From NCBI RefSeq assembly GCF_030271515.1, contig NZ_JASCXI010000002.1:558001-622000 (forward strand): a stretch of DNA of 64,000 nucleotides, given 5' to 3'. This stretch comes from Erythrobacter oryzae. Its GTDB lineage: Bacteria; Pseudomonadota; Alphaproteobacteria; Sphingomonadales; Sphingomonadaceae. A program made the position numbers and the translations under genes. The first letter of the stretch is position 1, and every line of letters starts with the position of its first letter. Under the pieces are notes generated by a model, which was not told the DNA's origin, searched no databases, and was given only the letters and a program-made list of their open reading frames with translations. Below, piece after piece: positions 1-9,045 of this stretch.

Positions 1-898
1 GCGCCGAGGCGAGGGTGAGCTCGCAGGTCAGCACCACCAGGTTCACGTCAGCCAGCAGCTGCGGGAAGTTGATGAGCATGTTGCGCGGCAGGTCGATGAC
101 CGTCATCTCGAAGGCCTGACGGAACTCGTCCTCCAGCTGCACGAAGGCCGAACCATCGGTCATCAGCGGCTGGTTGATCGGAGCTTCGGCCGAGAGGATC
201 GACAGGTTGTCACCGGCGCGCACCATGGCGCGTTCGATAAACAATGGGTCGATGCGGCTCGGGTTCTCGATCGCGTCGGTGAGGCCGCGGCCGGGCTCGA
301 GATCGAGCGCCAGCGCGCCGGTCCCGAAGTGCACGTCGAGATCGAGCAGCGCGGTCGGGGCCTTGTGTGCCTCGGAGAAGAGCCAGGCGAGCGAGGTCGC
401 CAGGGTCGAGGCACCCACGCCGCCGCGCGTTCCCACGATTGCGGTCGAGATGTGGCGCTTGGTGCCGTCACCGTCACCCGCCTTGGGGCTCATGAACACC
501 GCGAGCGCCTGGTTCAGGGCATCATGCACGGCCTGCGGCGAGAGCGGCTTCAGGAGGTAGTCGTGGATCCCGCTCGCGAGCAGATCGCGATAGAGGCGCA
601 CGTCGTTGACCTGGCCGATGGCGATCACCACCGTGCCCGGCTCGCACACTTCTGCGAGGGCGTTGATGTCGTTGAGCGGATCGCCGCTTTCCGACAGGTC
701 GACCACGAGGATCGCCGGCGAGGCGCTGACCGAGAGCGATTGCACCGCATTGCGCAGGCCGCCCTTGTTGCACTTTTCCGGCTGCCAGCCGAGCTCGATC
801 ACCACCGGACGCAGCACGTCGAGCGCGTTGTCGTCGCAGATATAGGCCGAGAAGGGGTCGCGGTTGCCGGGCAGGCCCGATTTCCAGGGAGCATTCAT
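1..898 (-). CDS. cpaE: CpaE-like pilus assembly ATPase (partial, C-terminus cut by window edge)
   Basis: The reading frame is open from an ATG at 898 to the window edge, about 299 codons. The first ~130 residues look like the degenerate receiver-like domain of CpaE. Around residue 155 there is a deviant Walker A of the MinD/ParA type (GTRGGVGAST), then a DLDVHFG stretch and later DLPRN. CpaE proteins are cytoplasmic ATPases that position or support the Tad/Flp pilus machine at the inner membrane. The gene lies 3 nt after cpaD, and a GGAGGAGG Shine-Dalgarno lies in the end of cpaD. cpaF and tadB/C would be expected beyond position 1. Confidence 0.9.
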   Translation of the reverse strand, partial: MNAPWKSGLPGNRDPFSAYICDDNALDVLRPVVIELGWQPEKCNKGGLRNAVQSLSVSASPAILVVDLSESGDPLNDINALAEVCEPGTVVIAIGQVNDVRLYRDLLASGIHDYLLKPLSPQAVHDALNQALAVFMSPKAGDGDGTKRHISTAIVGTRGGVGASTLATSLAWLFSEAHKAPTALLDLDVHFGTGALALDLEPGRGLTDAIENPSRIDPLFIERAMVRAGDNLSILSAEAPINQPLMTDGSAFVQLEDEFRQAFEMTVIDLPRNMLINFPQLLADVNLVVLTCELTLASA

Positions 899-901
899 GG
901 C

Positions 902-1585
902 TTAGTTACCTCCTCCGCCCGAGCCTGCGGCGCCGGCGTCCTTGAGACCACCCTTGCCGGTCGGATCCATTTCACGATAGGTCGAGATCGCCTTGTTCGA
1001 GGTCGCGATCACGGTCTCGCCCGAACCCTGCTTGCCTTCGAGCAGGTCCTGCGGATCGGCGACCATCGCGGCGATGTTGCTGTTCACGGCGCAGCCGAAA
1101 TTGGGGCTGGTGCCGTTGGTGTAGTTCATGTCGGACTTGGCCGACCAGTCTGGGCAGCCCGGAACGCTGGCGCTCGAGCGGGTGATGACGACACGCGCCT
1201 GGCCCGGCTGGACGAAGCCCGGCGTGACGGGCGCGGAATCGCTGATCATCAGGCCATAGCGCGCCGCAAGGTCGCGCACCGCGGCGGTCACCGCCGGGTT
1301 CTGGCTCGGGTTCTCGACCGCGATCCGGTCACCGTAGCGAAGGTCCATCGTCTCGAACCAGCCGTTCAAACGCTGCTGTTCGGAGAGCGGCAGGCCCGAG
1401 GCGTTGGTGTTGACGTCGAGCACCATGTTGGTGCGCTCGACCACCGGCTGCTTGACGCTGTAGAGTGTCGTGTTCTCGGGCATCCCGCCGCAACCGGCAA
1501 GGCCGAGGCCCAGCGCCAACGCGAGAGCGAGCTTGAGCTTGGGGGCGGGCCCGCGGGCCGGCCGGTTCATTCGTGCATTCGGCAT
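902..1585 (-). CDS. cpaD: CpaD-like pilus assembly lipoprotein
   Basis: 227-residue protein with a lipoprotein signal: basic start, an Ala/Leu-rich hydrophobic core and a LAGC lipobox with Cys32 as the predicted lipidated residue. The rest resembles the CpaD family, including the conserved part around GCAVNSNIAAMVADPQDLL. CpaD is an outer-membrane lipoprotein that helps the CpaC secretin assemble. The C-terminus is a Gly-rich tail. It sits between cpaC and cpaE on one strand, as in Tad operons of other alphaproteobacteria. Confidence 0.9.
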   Translation of the reverse strand: MPNARMNRPARGPAPKLKLALALALGLGLAGCGGMPENTTLYSVKQPVVERTNMVLDVNTNASGLPLSEQQRLNGWFETMDLRYGDRIAVENPSQNPAVTAAVRDLAARYGLMISDSAPVTPGFVQPGQARVVITRSSASVPGCPDWSAKSDMNYTNGTSPNFGCAVNSNIAAMVADPQDLLEGKQGSGETVIATSNKAISTYREMDPTGKGGLKDAGAAGSGGGGN

Positions 1586-1603
1586 TTTGGCACCTTTCTC
1601 GCG

Positions 1604-3247
1604 TTAGAGGCTGAAACCGGGGGCGGGCGCATCGGCCTTGGCCGACCGCTCGGGACGACGGGCCTTCTTCTCGGCGCGGCGCGGCTTTTCCTCGCCGTTC
1701 GGGACGATCGCAGACGGATCGGCTTCGCTCACCTTGGGCGCCGGCGCTTCGGGCTGGGCCGCGCTCGGGCCCGGACGCGCTTCGCCCGAGACACCGGCGT
1801 TTTCCTTGTAGCCGAGCAGCTGCTGGAACTCGTTGGCGGTATGGAAACCGTCGGTCGGCAGCTTGATGTCCTTGGCGTCGACCGGCTTCACCAGATAGGG
1901 GGTAACGATGATCACCAGCTCGGTCTCGCCCTTGCGGAACTGCCGGCTGCGGAACAGGTTGCCGAGGATCGGCACGTCACCCACACCCGGCGCCTTGTCG
2001 AGCGTGTTCTGCGCGTTGGCGCTCATCAGGCCGGCGATCATGAAGCTCTGGCCCGAACCCAGCTCGACCGTCGTTTCGGTGCGGCGGGTGGTGAGGGCAG
2101 GAACCTGGAAGCCGTTGAGCGTCACCGAGCCCTGTGCCGAAAGCTCCGAGACTTCCGGGCGCACGCGCATCGAGATGCGGCCGTTCGAAAGCACGGTCGG
2201 GGTGTAGGCGAGGCTGACGCCGTACTGGCGGAACTCGATCGACACCTGGCCGAGGCCCTGCGAGATCGGCACCGGGAACTCGCCGCCCGCAAGGAACGTG
2301 GCGGTTTCGCCCGAGAGCGCGGTGAGGTTGGGCTCGGTGATGGTCGAGACGAGGCCGAGACGCTCCGACAGGTCGAGCGCGCCCAGCATGTCCATCCCGA
2401 ACAGGCGGCCGAGGCCCGACAGGGTGGTGCCGTTGTTGCTGTTGACCGCGGTGCCGAGGATTTCCTGCGTCACCGGCGTGCCGTCGGCGTTGAACACCGG
2501 CAGGCCGTTGGCGCCGAACACCGGCACGGTGATCGTCGGGTTGAGGATGTTGTTGCCGGTCGCGAAGGGGCCGCCGAGGCCATATTCGCCGGTCACGATC
2601 GAGCGGCCGCCGGTGCCCACGCCGAAGCGGAAGCCGCCGGTGGTGTCGAAGGTCTGGAGGTTGCCGCCGATGCTGCGCAGCAGCGAGCGGTTGACCTCGG
2701 CGACCTTCACCTGAAGGTTGACCTGCAGCGGGGTCGCGGTGCGCAGGCGGCTGATGACATTCGCCTTTTCACCGAGGAAGGCCTGCACCAGGCGCTCGGC
2801 CTCGGCCGCATCTTCCGGGGCGCCCACGGTGCCGGTCAGCAGCACGGTGTCGGTGCCCATGGTCGAGACGCTCACCTTGGCGTCGGGCATCGCCATCGCG
2901 AGCATCTGGCTGATGCTGCCGATGTTCGAGCCGACCCGGATGTTGGCCGAGAAGATCACGTCGCCGCGTTCGTTGCTGGCGTAGATCGTGGTCTCGCCGC
3001 CCGACTTGCCGAAGACATAGAGCTGGCGCTGCGACTTCACCTGGACGTCGGCGACTTCTTCGTTCGCGACGAAGACGTCGGCCATCGTGCCGGGCACCGT
3101 CACCAGCTCGCCCTTGCCGATCGACAGGACGATTTCCTGCGACGGGCGGACGACCTGCTGAGCGATCGCGGTGGTGGCGGGCATCGCCGCCATCGGCACC
3201 GCAGCCATCGCGGCCACCAGCAGCTTGAGCTTGAACTTGCGTGTCAT
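1604..3247 (-). CDS. cpaC: CpaC outer-membrane secretin of the Tad/Flp pilus
   Basis: I chose the ATG at 3247 (547 residues) because a GAGGGGGG Shine-Dalgarno lies about 6 nt upstream and the protein then begins directly with a signal peptide (MTRKFKLKLLVAAMAAVP, predicted cleavage after AIAQ). An in-frame ATG at 3277 would add ten residues. After the signal come an N-terminal secretin-associated domain with VPGTMADVFVANEEVADVQV, a BON-like segment, and a type II/III secretin core in the second half ending near VIIVTPYLVKPV. The C-terminal ~70 residues are Pro/Ala/Lys-rich. It forms the multimeric outer-membrane channel of the pilus. Confidence 0.93.
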   Translation of the reverse strand: MTRKFKLKLLVAAMAAVPMAAMPATTAIAQQVVRPSQEIVLSIGKGELVTVPGTMADVFVANEEVADVQVKSQRQLYVFGKSGGETTIYASNERGDVIFSANIRVGSNIGSISQMLAMAMPDAKVSVSTMGTDTVLLTGTVGAPEDAAEAERLVQAFLGEKANVISRLRTATPLQVNLQVKVAEVNRSLLRSIGGNLQTFDTTGGFRFGVGTGGRSIVTGEYGLGGPFATGNNILNPTITVPVFGANGLPVFNADGTPVTQEILGTAVNSNNGTTLSGLGRLFGMDMLGALDLSERLGLVSTITEPNLTALSGETATFLAGGEFPVPISQGLGQVSIEFRQYGVSLAYTPTVLSNGRISMRVRPEVSELSAQGSVTLNGFQVPALTTRRTETTVELGSGQSFMIAGLMSANAQNTLDKAPGVGDVPILGNLFRSRQFRKGETELVIIVTPYLVKPVDAKDIKLPTDGFHTANEFQQLLGYKENAGVSGEARPGPSAAQPEAPAPKVSEADPSAIVPNGEEKPRRAEKKARRPERSAKADAPAPGFSL

Positions 3248-3288
3248 GGGTTGACCCCCCTCGGGTTTGATCGACATGTCTCGGGTCC

Positions 3289-4410
3289 TCAGAAGACCAC
3301 GGTCGCACCGGCGCTGGGCAGGGTCTGCCCGGCGCGCTTCACGCCCGTTGCTGTGCTGGAGATGACAGCGCCGGTGCCGGAGCGGACGCTTTCCTCGGTG
3401 GTTTCCTTGCCGCGGGTCACGCGGACGCTCGGGCCACGATAGACCGGGGCCGAGGCTCCGGCGTCGCTCGGCGACGAGCGGCGCGGCGCGGGCGGCGGGC
3501 TATAGGACGGGGCAGCCTGCTGCGTACCGTTCTTGGGCGGCACGGTGGTGCGCTGGAAGCGCGACACATCGCCGCCGGTCGAGTAGGTCGTGCCCTTGTC
3601 CACCGGGCGCGCCATGGCGGCCTTAAGGATGCGCTCTTCCTGCTCGGGCGTGGCGCCCGCCGGGATCTGGACATCGCCCGCAGCGACCGCCCGTTCGAGC
3701 TCCGACTGGCTGTCGGCGATCGAGCGCAGCGCGAGGCTGATCGTGCCGATGGTCTGCGCGACGGCAATCTTCTCGGCGATCTTGGGCGTCACTTCGAGCG
3801 TGACGGTGCGGAATTCGGTGACCTGGGTCTTGCCGTTCTCGTCGACGGTCTTCTCGACCGTCTGGTCGGTGGCAAGCACGCGCAGGTTGCGCAGCACGGT
3901 CTCGGCGGCCTTGAGCGGCTGGGTGCCGTTCTCGCCATCGACCGTCTGGGTCAGCACGAGGTCGACCCGGTCGCCGGCGAAGACGAAGCCCGCAACCCCG
4001 GTGGTGGCCGACACCGGCACGGTGACGGCGCGCATGCCCGGAGCAAGCGCCGCAGCAAGGAAGCCGCGATCGCCCGGCGCGACCAGCGCACCCTGGGTGA
4101 CCGGCTCGCCCGCAGTGATCGGGAAGCGGACCACGGTGCCCAGCAGCTTGTTCATGTCGGCCTCGCCGTCGATGAAGTAAGCGTCCTGCACCAGCTCCTT
4201 GGGCCAGGGCTGGAAGCCCAGCGCGTCGGCAGTGATGATGGTGCCCGCGGTCAGAGCCCGCTTGGCGACCAGAACGCGCGGCCCGGTCGGGACGGCGGCG
4301 GCCTCTGCATCGGGGGCGGCGCCTCCGGCAAAGATGCTGCGTGCGGCAAATGCGGTCCCGATCGCGATGATCAGCGCGCCGAGCAGCAGAACCAGTTTCT
4401 TCCTATCCAT
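3289..4410 (-). CDS. cpaB: CpaB Flp pilus assembly protein (SAF domain)
   Basis: 373 residues. There is one N-terminal membrane segment (about residues 6-27), then a SAF domain beginning near VLVAKRALTAGTIITADAL, then the RcpC/CpaB domain with VSATTGVAGFVFAGDRVDLVL. The last ~100 residues are Pro/Ser/Arg-rich and probably disordered. CpaB/RcpC proteins are periplasmic or inner-membrane-tethered partners of the CpaC secretin. The gene is separated from cpaC by about 40 nt. The 89 nt between it and cpaA may hold an internal promoter. Confidence 0.9.
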   Translation of the reverse strand: MDRKKLVLLLGALIIAIGTAFAARSIFAGGAAPDAEAAAVPTGPRVLVAKRALTAGTIITADALGFQPWPKELVQDAYFIDGEADMNKLLGTVVRFPITAGEPVTQGALVAPGDRGFLAAALAPGMRAVTVPVSATTGVAGFVFAGDRVDLVLTQTVDGENGTQPLKAAETVLRNLRVLATDQTVEKTVDENGKTQVTEFRTVTLEVTPKIAEKIAVAQTIGTISLALRSIADSQSELERAVAAGDVQIPAGATPEQEERILKAAMARPVDKGTTYSTGGDVSRFQRTTVPPKNGTQQAAPSYSPPPAPRRSSPSDAGASAPVYRGPSVRVTRGKETTEESVRSGTGAVISSTATGVKRAGQTLPSAGATVVF

Positions 4411-4499
4411 GGCTCAATTAGCCCCCTCGTAAAGGCCCGTGGGTTGGTTAGCGGGCAGGTATGGTTGCAGTGGGTAAGGCTTCACTGGTTAAAATCGGG

Positions 4500-4985
4500 T
4501 TATGCGGACTGCGCGGCGAAGGAGACGCCGGGCAAATAGTTGGCCCACAGCACCCACAGCCCGCCGAAAGCGATGGCGATTCCGTAGGGAATCTTGATCT
4601 TGTCGCGCTCGCCGCGGATGATGTGCCAGCCCGCCAGCACGATCGTCAGCGCGCCCCCGGCGAGCGACATGATCAGCAGCAGCTGCATGAAGACATAGGG
4701 CGGCACCCAGAGCGCGAGCGCGGTCAGCAGCTTGACGTCGCCGCCGCCCATCACCTTCAGCGCGAACAGCCCTGCAAGGATGAGGAACGCCGCCGTCGCC
4801 ACGCCCAGCTGGATCGCGACGCCCGGCCACAGATCGAGCCCGCTCGCCCACCAGAAGGCAGGCGCGCTCAAGGCGATCAGGGCGTTCAGCCAGTTGTCGA
4901 TCTGGCGCCGCCGCATGTCGGTGAAGGCGGCGATGACCAGCGCAATTGCCAAGCCGATCAGCAGACCGTAGGAAATGGTATTCAT
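4500..4985 (-). CDS. cpaA: CpaA prepilin peptidase (A24 family)
   Basis: 161-residue polytopic membrane protein. It carries both aspartates expected of A24 prepilin peptidases: Asp23 in FTDMRRR and Asp83 in the GGGD motif. The length matches the short CpaA/TadV type, which lacks the N-methylation domain. It cleaves the leader peptide of Flp-type prepilins at the inner membrane. It is the first gene of the cpa set here. No pilin gene lies between it and the divergent hydrolase gene, so the Flp pilin must be encoded elsewhere. Confidence 0.92.
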   Translation of the reverse strand: MNTISYGLLIGLAIALVIAAFTDMRRRQIDNWLNALIALSAPAFWWASGLDLWPGVAIQLGVATAAFLILAGLFALKVMGGGDVKLLTALALWVPPYVFMQLLLIMSLAGGALTIVLAGWHIIRGERDKIKIPYGIAIAFGGLWVLWANYLPGVSFAAQSA

Positions 4986-5120
4986 CTTGCGTCGTCCCCC
5001 GGAGCATGGCCGTGCGCCGTGCGCAGACCGTCCTTCAATGGGACACTTGCTACAGGTTATGACTTACCAAATAGTAACCACGATTTCCGGTTTCCGCGCC
5101 CGCATGGGAGCTTGCGAGGC

Positions 5121-6086
5121 GTGAGCGCGGCGGTTCTCGATTCGCCGATCGACCGCCGGGCGATTCCCTCCGCCGCGCGCGAGGGCACCTGGACCGCCGC
5201 CGATGGCCACAAAGTCCGCAGGATCGACTGGCCGGGCGCGGCCAGCACCCCGCGCGGTTCGATCCTGTTTCTCCCCGGTCGCGGCGATTTCTACGAGAAA
5301 TATCTCGAAACGCTCGAGGAGTGGCACCGCGCCGGTTGGCAGGTGACCGGCTCGGACTGGCGCGGTCAGGCCGGATCGGGGCGGCTCGGCAAGGATGCGG
5401 TGACGGGGCACATCGAGGATTTCGGCATCTGGATCGACGATCTGGCGCTTTTGTGGGAGCGCTGGACCGCCGAGACGCCGGGGCCGCACGTCCTCGCCGC
5501 GCATTCGATGGGCGGGCATATCGTGCTGCGCGCGCTGGTCGAAAAGCGCATCGCCCCTGACGCCGTGGTGCTGAGCGCGCCGATGACCGGGGTCAACGGC
5601 CCGCCGCTGCCGCTCGCCATGCTCCACCGTGTGGCGCAGGCGATGTGCGCGGTGGGCGATCCCACGCGGCAGGCATGGAAGTGGAGCGAGAAGCCGGGCG
5701 AGGCGCCCTCGAAGCGCGTCAACCTCCTCACCCACGATCCCGAACGCTACGCCGACGAGATGTGGTGGCGCGAGCACCGCCCCGAACTCGTCATGGGCCC
5801 GGCCAGCTGGCGCTGGGTCGAGCGCGCCTATGCCTCGTGGATCATGCTCGAGGCCCCCGGCGCGCTCGAGGGCGTAGATGCGCCGGTGCTGATCGTCTCG
5901 ACCGCGATCGACAAGCTGGTCAGCCACCCCGCCAATATCCGCGCCGCCGCGCGCCTGCCCAAGGGCGAGCTCCTCGCGCTGGGCGAGGAGGCACATCACG
6001 AGGTGCTGCGCGAGACCGATGCGGTGCGCGCCGGGATCATGGCGAAGATCGCCGATTTCCTCGACCGGGCGGCGCCGCAGCAATGA
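5121..6086 (+). CDS. alpha/beta hydrolase, lysophospholipase or monoacylglycerol lipase type
   Basis: The frame is open from far upstream, but a GTG at 5121 with GGGAG about 10 nt before it gives a normal 321-residue protein; the upstream part is antisense to cpaA. The hydrolase fold shows a GRGDFYEKY segment, a nucleophile elbow AHSMGG (Ser129), Asp264 in TAIDKLV and His292 or 293 in EEAHHEV as the likely triad. It resembles the PldB/Hydrolase_4 family. The substrate is unknown but is probably a monoacylglycerol or lysophospholipid. Its stop overlaps the next start (ATGA). Confidence 0.85.
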   Translation: MSAAVLDSPIDRRAIPSAAREGTWTAADGHKVRRIDWPGAASTPRGSILFLPGRGDFYEKYLETLEEWHRAGWQVTGSDWRGQAGSGRLGKDAVTGHIEDFGIWIDDLALLWERWTAETPGPHVLAAHSMGGHIVLRALVEKRIAPDAVVLSAPMTGVNGPPLPLAMLHRVAQAMCAVGDPTRQAWKWSEKPGEAPSKRVNLLTHDPERYADEMWWREHRPELVMGPASWRWVERAYASWIMLEAPGALEGVDAPVLIVSTAIDKLVSHPANIRAAARLPKGELLALGEEAHHEVLRETDAVRAGIMAKIADFLDRAAPQQ

Positions 6087-7192
6087 TCCACGATATCGCC
6101 GTGATCGGCGCCGGCATGGCGGGCGCGAGCCTTGCTGCCGAACTCGCGCCCCATGCCCGCGTGCTGCTGCTCGAGGCCGAGGACGCGCCGGGCTACCACG
6201 CCACCGGGCGCTCGGCGGCGTTCTGGGAGGAGTGCTACGGCGGCCCCGGCGTGGTGCCGCTTACCCGCGCTTCGGGCGCATACCTTGCCGAGCACGGCTT
6301 TCTCACGCCCCGCGGTGCGCTCTATATCGGGCGGGAGGAAGACCGCGCGGCGATGGATGCCTTCCGCGCCAGCTATGACGGCACCGGCGTGGCGCTGGAA
6401 CGGCTCACGCCCGCCGCGCTCGCCGACATCGTGCCGCATATCCGCCCCGCTTGGAGCGAGGCGCTGCACCAGCCGGCCTGTGCCGATATCGATGTGGCCA
6501 GGCTGCACCAGCATTACCTCGGCCTTGCCCGGCGCGGCGGGGTGGCAATCGCCTGCCGCGCGCGGGTCGCGGGGCTTGTGCGCGAGAGCGGGGCGTGGAC
6601 CATCACCACCGAGCGCGGCGACACGCACCGCGCCGCCACCATCGTCAACGCTGCCGGGGCATGGGCCGACGAGATCGCTCGCGCCGCCGGGGTGCATCCT
6701 GTCGGCATCGCGCCCTTTCGTCGCACGGTAGCCGTGCTGCGGGTCGCCCCGCAGGCCCCGGCCGATCTGCCGCTGGTGATCGACGTGGGCGGCAGCTTCT
6801 ATTTCAAACCCGACGCGGGCCGACTGTGGCTCTCGCCCCATGACGAGATTCCTTCCGAGCCCTGCGATGCCGCGCCCGAAGAACTCGATGTCGCCATCGC
6901 CATCGACCGCTTCCAGAATGTCACCGACTGGCGGATCGAAGCGGTCGAGCGCCGCTGGGCGGGCCTCAGGAGCTTCGCGCCCGACCGCATGCCGGTCTAC
7001 GGCTTCGCGTCCGGGACCGAGGGCTTTTTCTGGTTCGCAGGGCAGGGCGGCTTCGGCATCCAGACCGCGCCTGCCGCCGCACGCCTGGCTGCGCAGCTGC
7101 TGCTGGGGCAGGGCGCGGACGCGATGACGGCGCGGATCGACGCCTCCGTCTATGCCCCCACGCGCTTTGCGGTAGCGCTACAATCGGCCTAG
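6083..7192 (+). CDS. FAD-dependent oxidoreductase (DAO / DadA-like)
   Basis: 369 residues starting at the ATG that overlaps the hydrolase stop codon. The N-terminus has the dinucleotide-binding motif VIGAGMAGAS, followed by an acidic residue in LLLEAED and the ATGRSA segment typical of the DAO family (D-amino acid or glycine oxidases and relatives). The C-terminal FAWFAGQGGFGIQT-like block (FFWFAGQGGFGIQTAPA) is the FAD-contacting tail of the same family. The substrate cannot be read from the sequence. It is co-transcribed with the hydrolase. Confidence 0.85.
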   Translation: MIHDIAVIGAGMAGASLAAELAPHARVLLLEAEDAPGYHATGRSAAFWEECYGGPGVVPLTRASGAYLAEHGFLTPRGALYIGREEDRAAMDAFRASYDGTGVALERLTPAALADIVPHIRPAWSEALHQPACADIDVARLHQHYLGLARRGGVAIACRARVAGLVRESGAWTITTERGDTHRAATIVNAAGAWADEIARAAGVHPVGIAPFRRTVAVLRVAPQAPADLPLVIDVGGSFYFKPDAGRLWLSPHDEIPSEPCDAAPEELDVAIAIDRFQNVTDWRIEAVERRWAGLRSFAPDRMPVYGFASGTEGFFWFAGQGGFGIQTAPAAARLAAQLLLGQGADAMTARIDASVYAPTRFAVALQSA

Positions 7193-7240
7193 GCAAGCCG
7201 GCGCCCATCTGGCATTTCCCTAATGTGGATTAACCACGTC

Positions 7241-7248
7241 AGGAGGGA
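7241..7248 (+). promoter_or_regulatory. strong Shine-Dalgarno of the YegP-like gene
   Basis: AGGAGGGA lies 6 nt before the ATG at 7255. It is one of the strongest ribosome-binding sites in the window and decides the start of a gene only 58 codons long. Confidence 0.75.
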
Positions 7249-7254
7249 ATACCG

Positions 7255-7431
7255 ATGGCTCACACGTTCGAGATCTACAAGGATAACGCCGGCGAGTTCC
7301 GCGTGCGCTTCAAGTACAATTCGGAAGTGATGTTCTCGACGCAGGGCTATTCGAGCAAGGCGAGCGCTCAGAACGCGATCGATTCGATCAAGAAGAACGG
7401 CCCCGACGCCGCGGTCGAAGATAACAGCTGA
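7255..7431 (+). CDS. YegP family (DUF1508) small protein
   Basis: 58-residue protein beginning MAHTFEIYKDNAGEFRVRFK and ending AAVEDNS. The pattern of an EIYKD start, an F-R-x-R-F strand, a GYSSKASAQNAIDSIKKN helix and an acidic end is the DUF1508/YegP domain, here a single copy; E. coli YegP has two. The function of the family is not settled. It follows the FAD oxidoreductase by 62 nt and has its own strong ribosome-binding site, so it may be separately expressed. Confidence 0.8.
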   Translation: MAHTFEIYKDNAGEFRVRFKYNSEVMFSTQGYSSKASAQNAIDSIKKNGPDAAVEDNS

Positions 7432-7441
7432 GTTCCTCCCT

Positions 7442-7565
7442 CGTCATTGCGAGGAGCCGAAGGCGACGAAGCAACCCATGGCCTGAGCGCTCCGCCTTGG
7501 CGCGAGCCTGTTTCATGGATTGTTTGGCCAAGGCCAGCTTCGCTTCCGCTTCACTCGCAATGACG
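7442..7565. repeat. interspersed palindromic repeat-like element
   Basis: CGTCATTGCGAG at 7442-7453 is repeated exactly as its reverse complement at 7554-7565, and the interior shows further imperfect inverted symmetry (AAGCAACCCATGG facing CATGGATTGTTT). It fills the intergenic space between the YegP-like gene and the converging rnhA. Elements with this CGTCATTGCGAG end are common between genes in alphaproteobacteria. It may also act as a hairpin at the end of both transcripts. Confidence 0.6.
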
Positions 7566-7574
7566 GGGGCAGGC

Positions 7575-8033
7575 CTAATGCCCGAAGGCGGACTTCGGAT
7601 CGGCCTGCCGCACCGCTTCCTCGCTTGCCAGCGCATCGGCGCGTTCGTTCTCGGGATGGCCCGCGTGGCCCTTCACCCATTGCCATGAGACCTTGTGCGG
7701 CCGCACCGCCGCGATCAGCTCGCGCCACAGGTCCTCGTTGGCGACCGGCTTCTTGGCAGCGTTGACCCAGCCGCGCTTCTGCCAGCCGAAGATCCACTGG
7801 GTCATCCCGTCGATCACATAGCGGCTGTCGGTGTGGACGGTGACCGCGCAGGGTTCCTTCAGCGCGGTGAGGCCGCGCAGCACCGCGGTCATCTCCATCC
7901 GGTTGTTGGTCGTCTCGGGCTCGCCGCCGACCAGCTCCTTCTCGTGCCCGCCGCTGCGCAGGATCGCGGCCCAGCCGCCCGGGCCCGGATTGCCCTTGCA
8001 CGCCCCGTCGGTGAAGATGTCGACCTGTTTCAT
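7575..8033 (-). CDS. rnhA: ribonuclease HI
   Basis: 152 residues from the ATG at 8033. It removes the RNA strand of RNA-DNA hybrids in the cytoplasm. All catalytic residues are visible: Asp9 (FTDGA), Glu47 (NRMEM), Asp69 (HTDSRY), His123 (KGHAGH) and Asp133 (ERADALA). Length and motif order match bacterial RNase HI. It starts 25 nt after the thrB stop and is probably in the ispH-thrB-rnhA transcript, an arrangement I recall from other sphingomonads. Confidence 0.96.
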   Translation of the reverse strand: MKQVDIFTDGACKGNPGPGGWAAILRSGGHEKELVGGEPETTNNRMEMTAVLRGLTALKEPCAVTVHTDSRYVIDGMTQWIFGWQKRGWVNAAKKPVANEDLWRELIAAVRPHKVSWQWVKGHAGHPENERADALASEEAVRQADPKSAFGH

Positions 8034-8058
8034 CGCTGCCGCTTTGGCGGGCGCGGCC

Positions 8059-9030
8059 TCAGCCTGCAAGCAGGCCTGCGCCGTGCTGGTCGTAAAACTG
8101 CCAGCGCCTCGCGAACTGCATCGGGTCCTTGCGGGTGACGAGGGCATCGTCGGGCGTGTCGAGCCAGTCCTCGGCGCGACTGGCGACGAAGCGCAGGCAC
8201 GCCCCCTTGGCGACATCGGCGAAGAGCGCGCGTTCCTCGGGTGTCAGGCGGCGGACCGACTGGTAGCCTTCGACCAGCGCCGCGCCGCAGTCCGCGCGAT
8301 AGGCGTTCGCACCGTCGAAGCACCACGCGGCATGGGTCACCGCCAGATCGAGCACCATCGGGCCAGTGCAGGCGAAGTAGAAGTCGATCAGCCCCGTCAC
8401 CCGGTCGCCCAGCATCAGCACGTTGTCGGGGAAGAGGTCGACATGGGTTTGCGATACGGGCAGCGCGGTCAGGTCGAGCGCGGCGGCGGCATGGGCCTCG
8501 GCGATCATGGCAGGCAGGCCCGCGTCGATCGTCGCCAGCGCGTCTGCCCCGCAGGTCTCGAGAATCGCCGCGCTCGCGGAAAAATCCATCGCGTTGGCGC
8601 GGGTGTGGGGGAAATCCTGCGCAGCCAGATGCAGGTTCGCCAACACCGCCCCGACCGCGCGCGCCTGCGCCGGAGTCGGACGGGTGGGCGAGACCCCGGG
8701 CAGAAACTCGATCAGCGCCGCCGCCTTGCCCTCGACCATCCGCCACGATGCGCCGCTCCGGTCGTGCATGGTGCGCGGCACCGGGCAGCCCTTGCCCGCA
8801 AGGTGATCGAGCAGGGCGAGGAAATAGGGTAGGTCGGCATAGTCGATCCGCCGCTCATAGAGCGTCAGGATGAAACGCGTGCCGGAATTGCCGGAGCCGG
8901 TCGTCTCGACCAGCCAGTTGGAGTTGGACACGCCCTCGGCGATGCCCTTGGCCATCACCAGATCGCCGACGTCATACTCGCCGATCAGCCGCGCGAGATC
9001 CTCCGCGCCGAGGTGCGTGTAGACGGCCAT
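8059..9030 (-). CDS. thrB: homoserine kinase, aminoglycoside-phosphotransferase-like type
   Basis: 323 residues. It phosphorylates homoserine to O-phosphohomoserine in threonine synthesis. It is the APH/choline-kinase-fold ThrB found in alphaproteobacteria, not the GHMP type. Visible features are [15 protein letters not shown] (nucleotide loop), the catalytic loop in [14 protein letters not shown] and the DFG-like [19 protein letters not shown] run sits directly before the ATG. It lies between ispH and rnhA with short gaps. Confidence 0.93.
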   Translation of the reverse strand: MAVYTHLGAEDLARLIGEYDVGDLVMAKGIAEGVSNSNWLVETTGSGNSGTRFILTLYERRIDYADLPYFLALLDHLAGKGCPVPRTMHDRSGASWRMVEGKAAALIEFLPGVSPTRPTPAQARAVGAVLANLHLAAQDFPHTRANAMDFSASAAILETCGADALATIDAGLPAMIAEAHAAAALDLTALPVSQTHVDLFPDNVLMLGDRVTGLIDFYFACTGPMVLDLAVTHAAWCFDGANAYRADCGAALVEGYQSVRRLTPEERALFADVAKGACLRFVASRAEDWLDTPDDALVTRKDPMQFARRWQFYDQHGAGLLAG

Positions 9031-9045
9031 CCCCCCGCGAAACCC

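Noticed and set aside
329..3442. 1037-codon plus-strand open frame opposite cpaC/cpaD
   Set aside because: It is antisense to clear cpa genes, rich in Arg/His/Gly/Ala without domains, and is produced by high-GC codon bias.
4489..4503. TTAA-N7-TTAT, CtrA-like site near cpaA-cpaB
   Set aside because: One mismatch to TTAA-N7-TTAA and it overlaps the cpaA stop codon; too weak to call.
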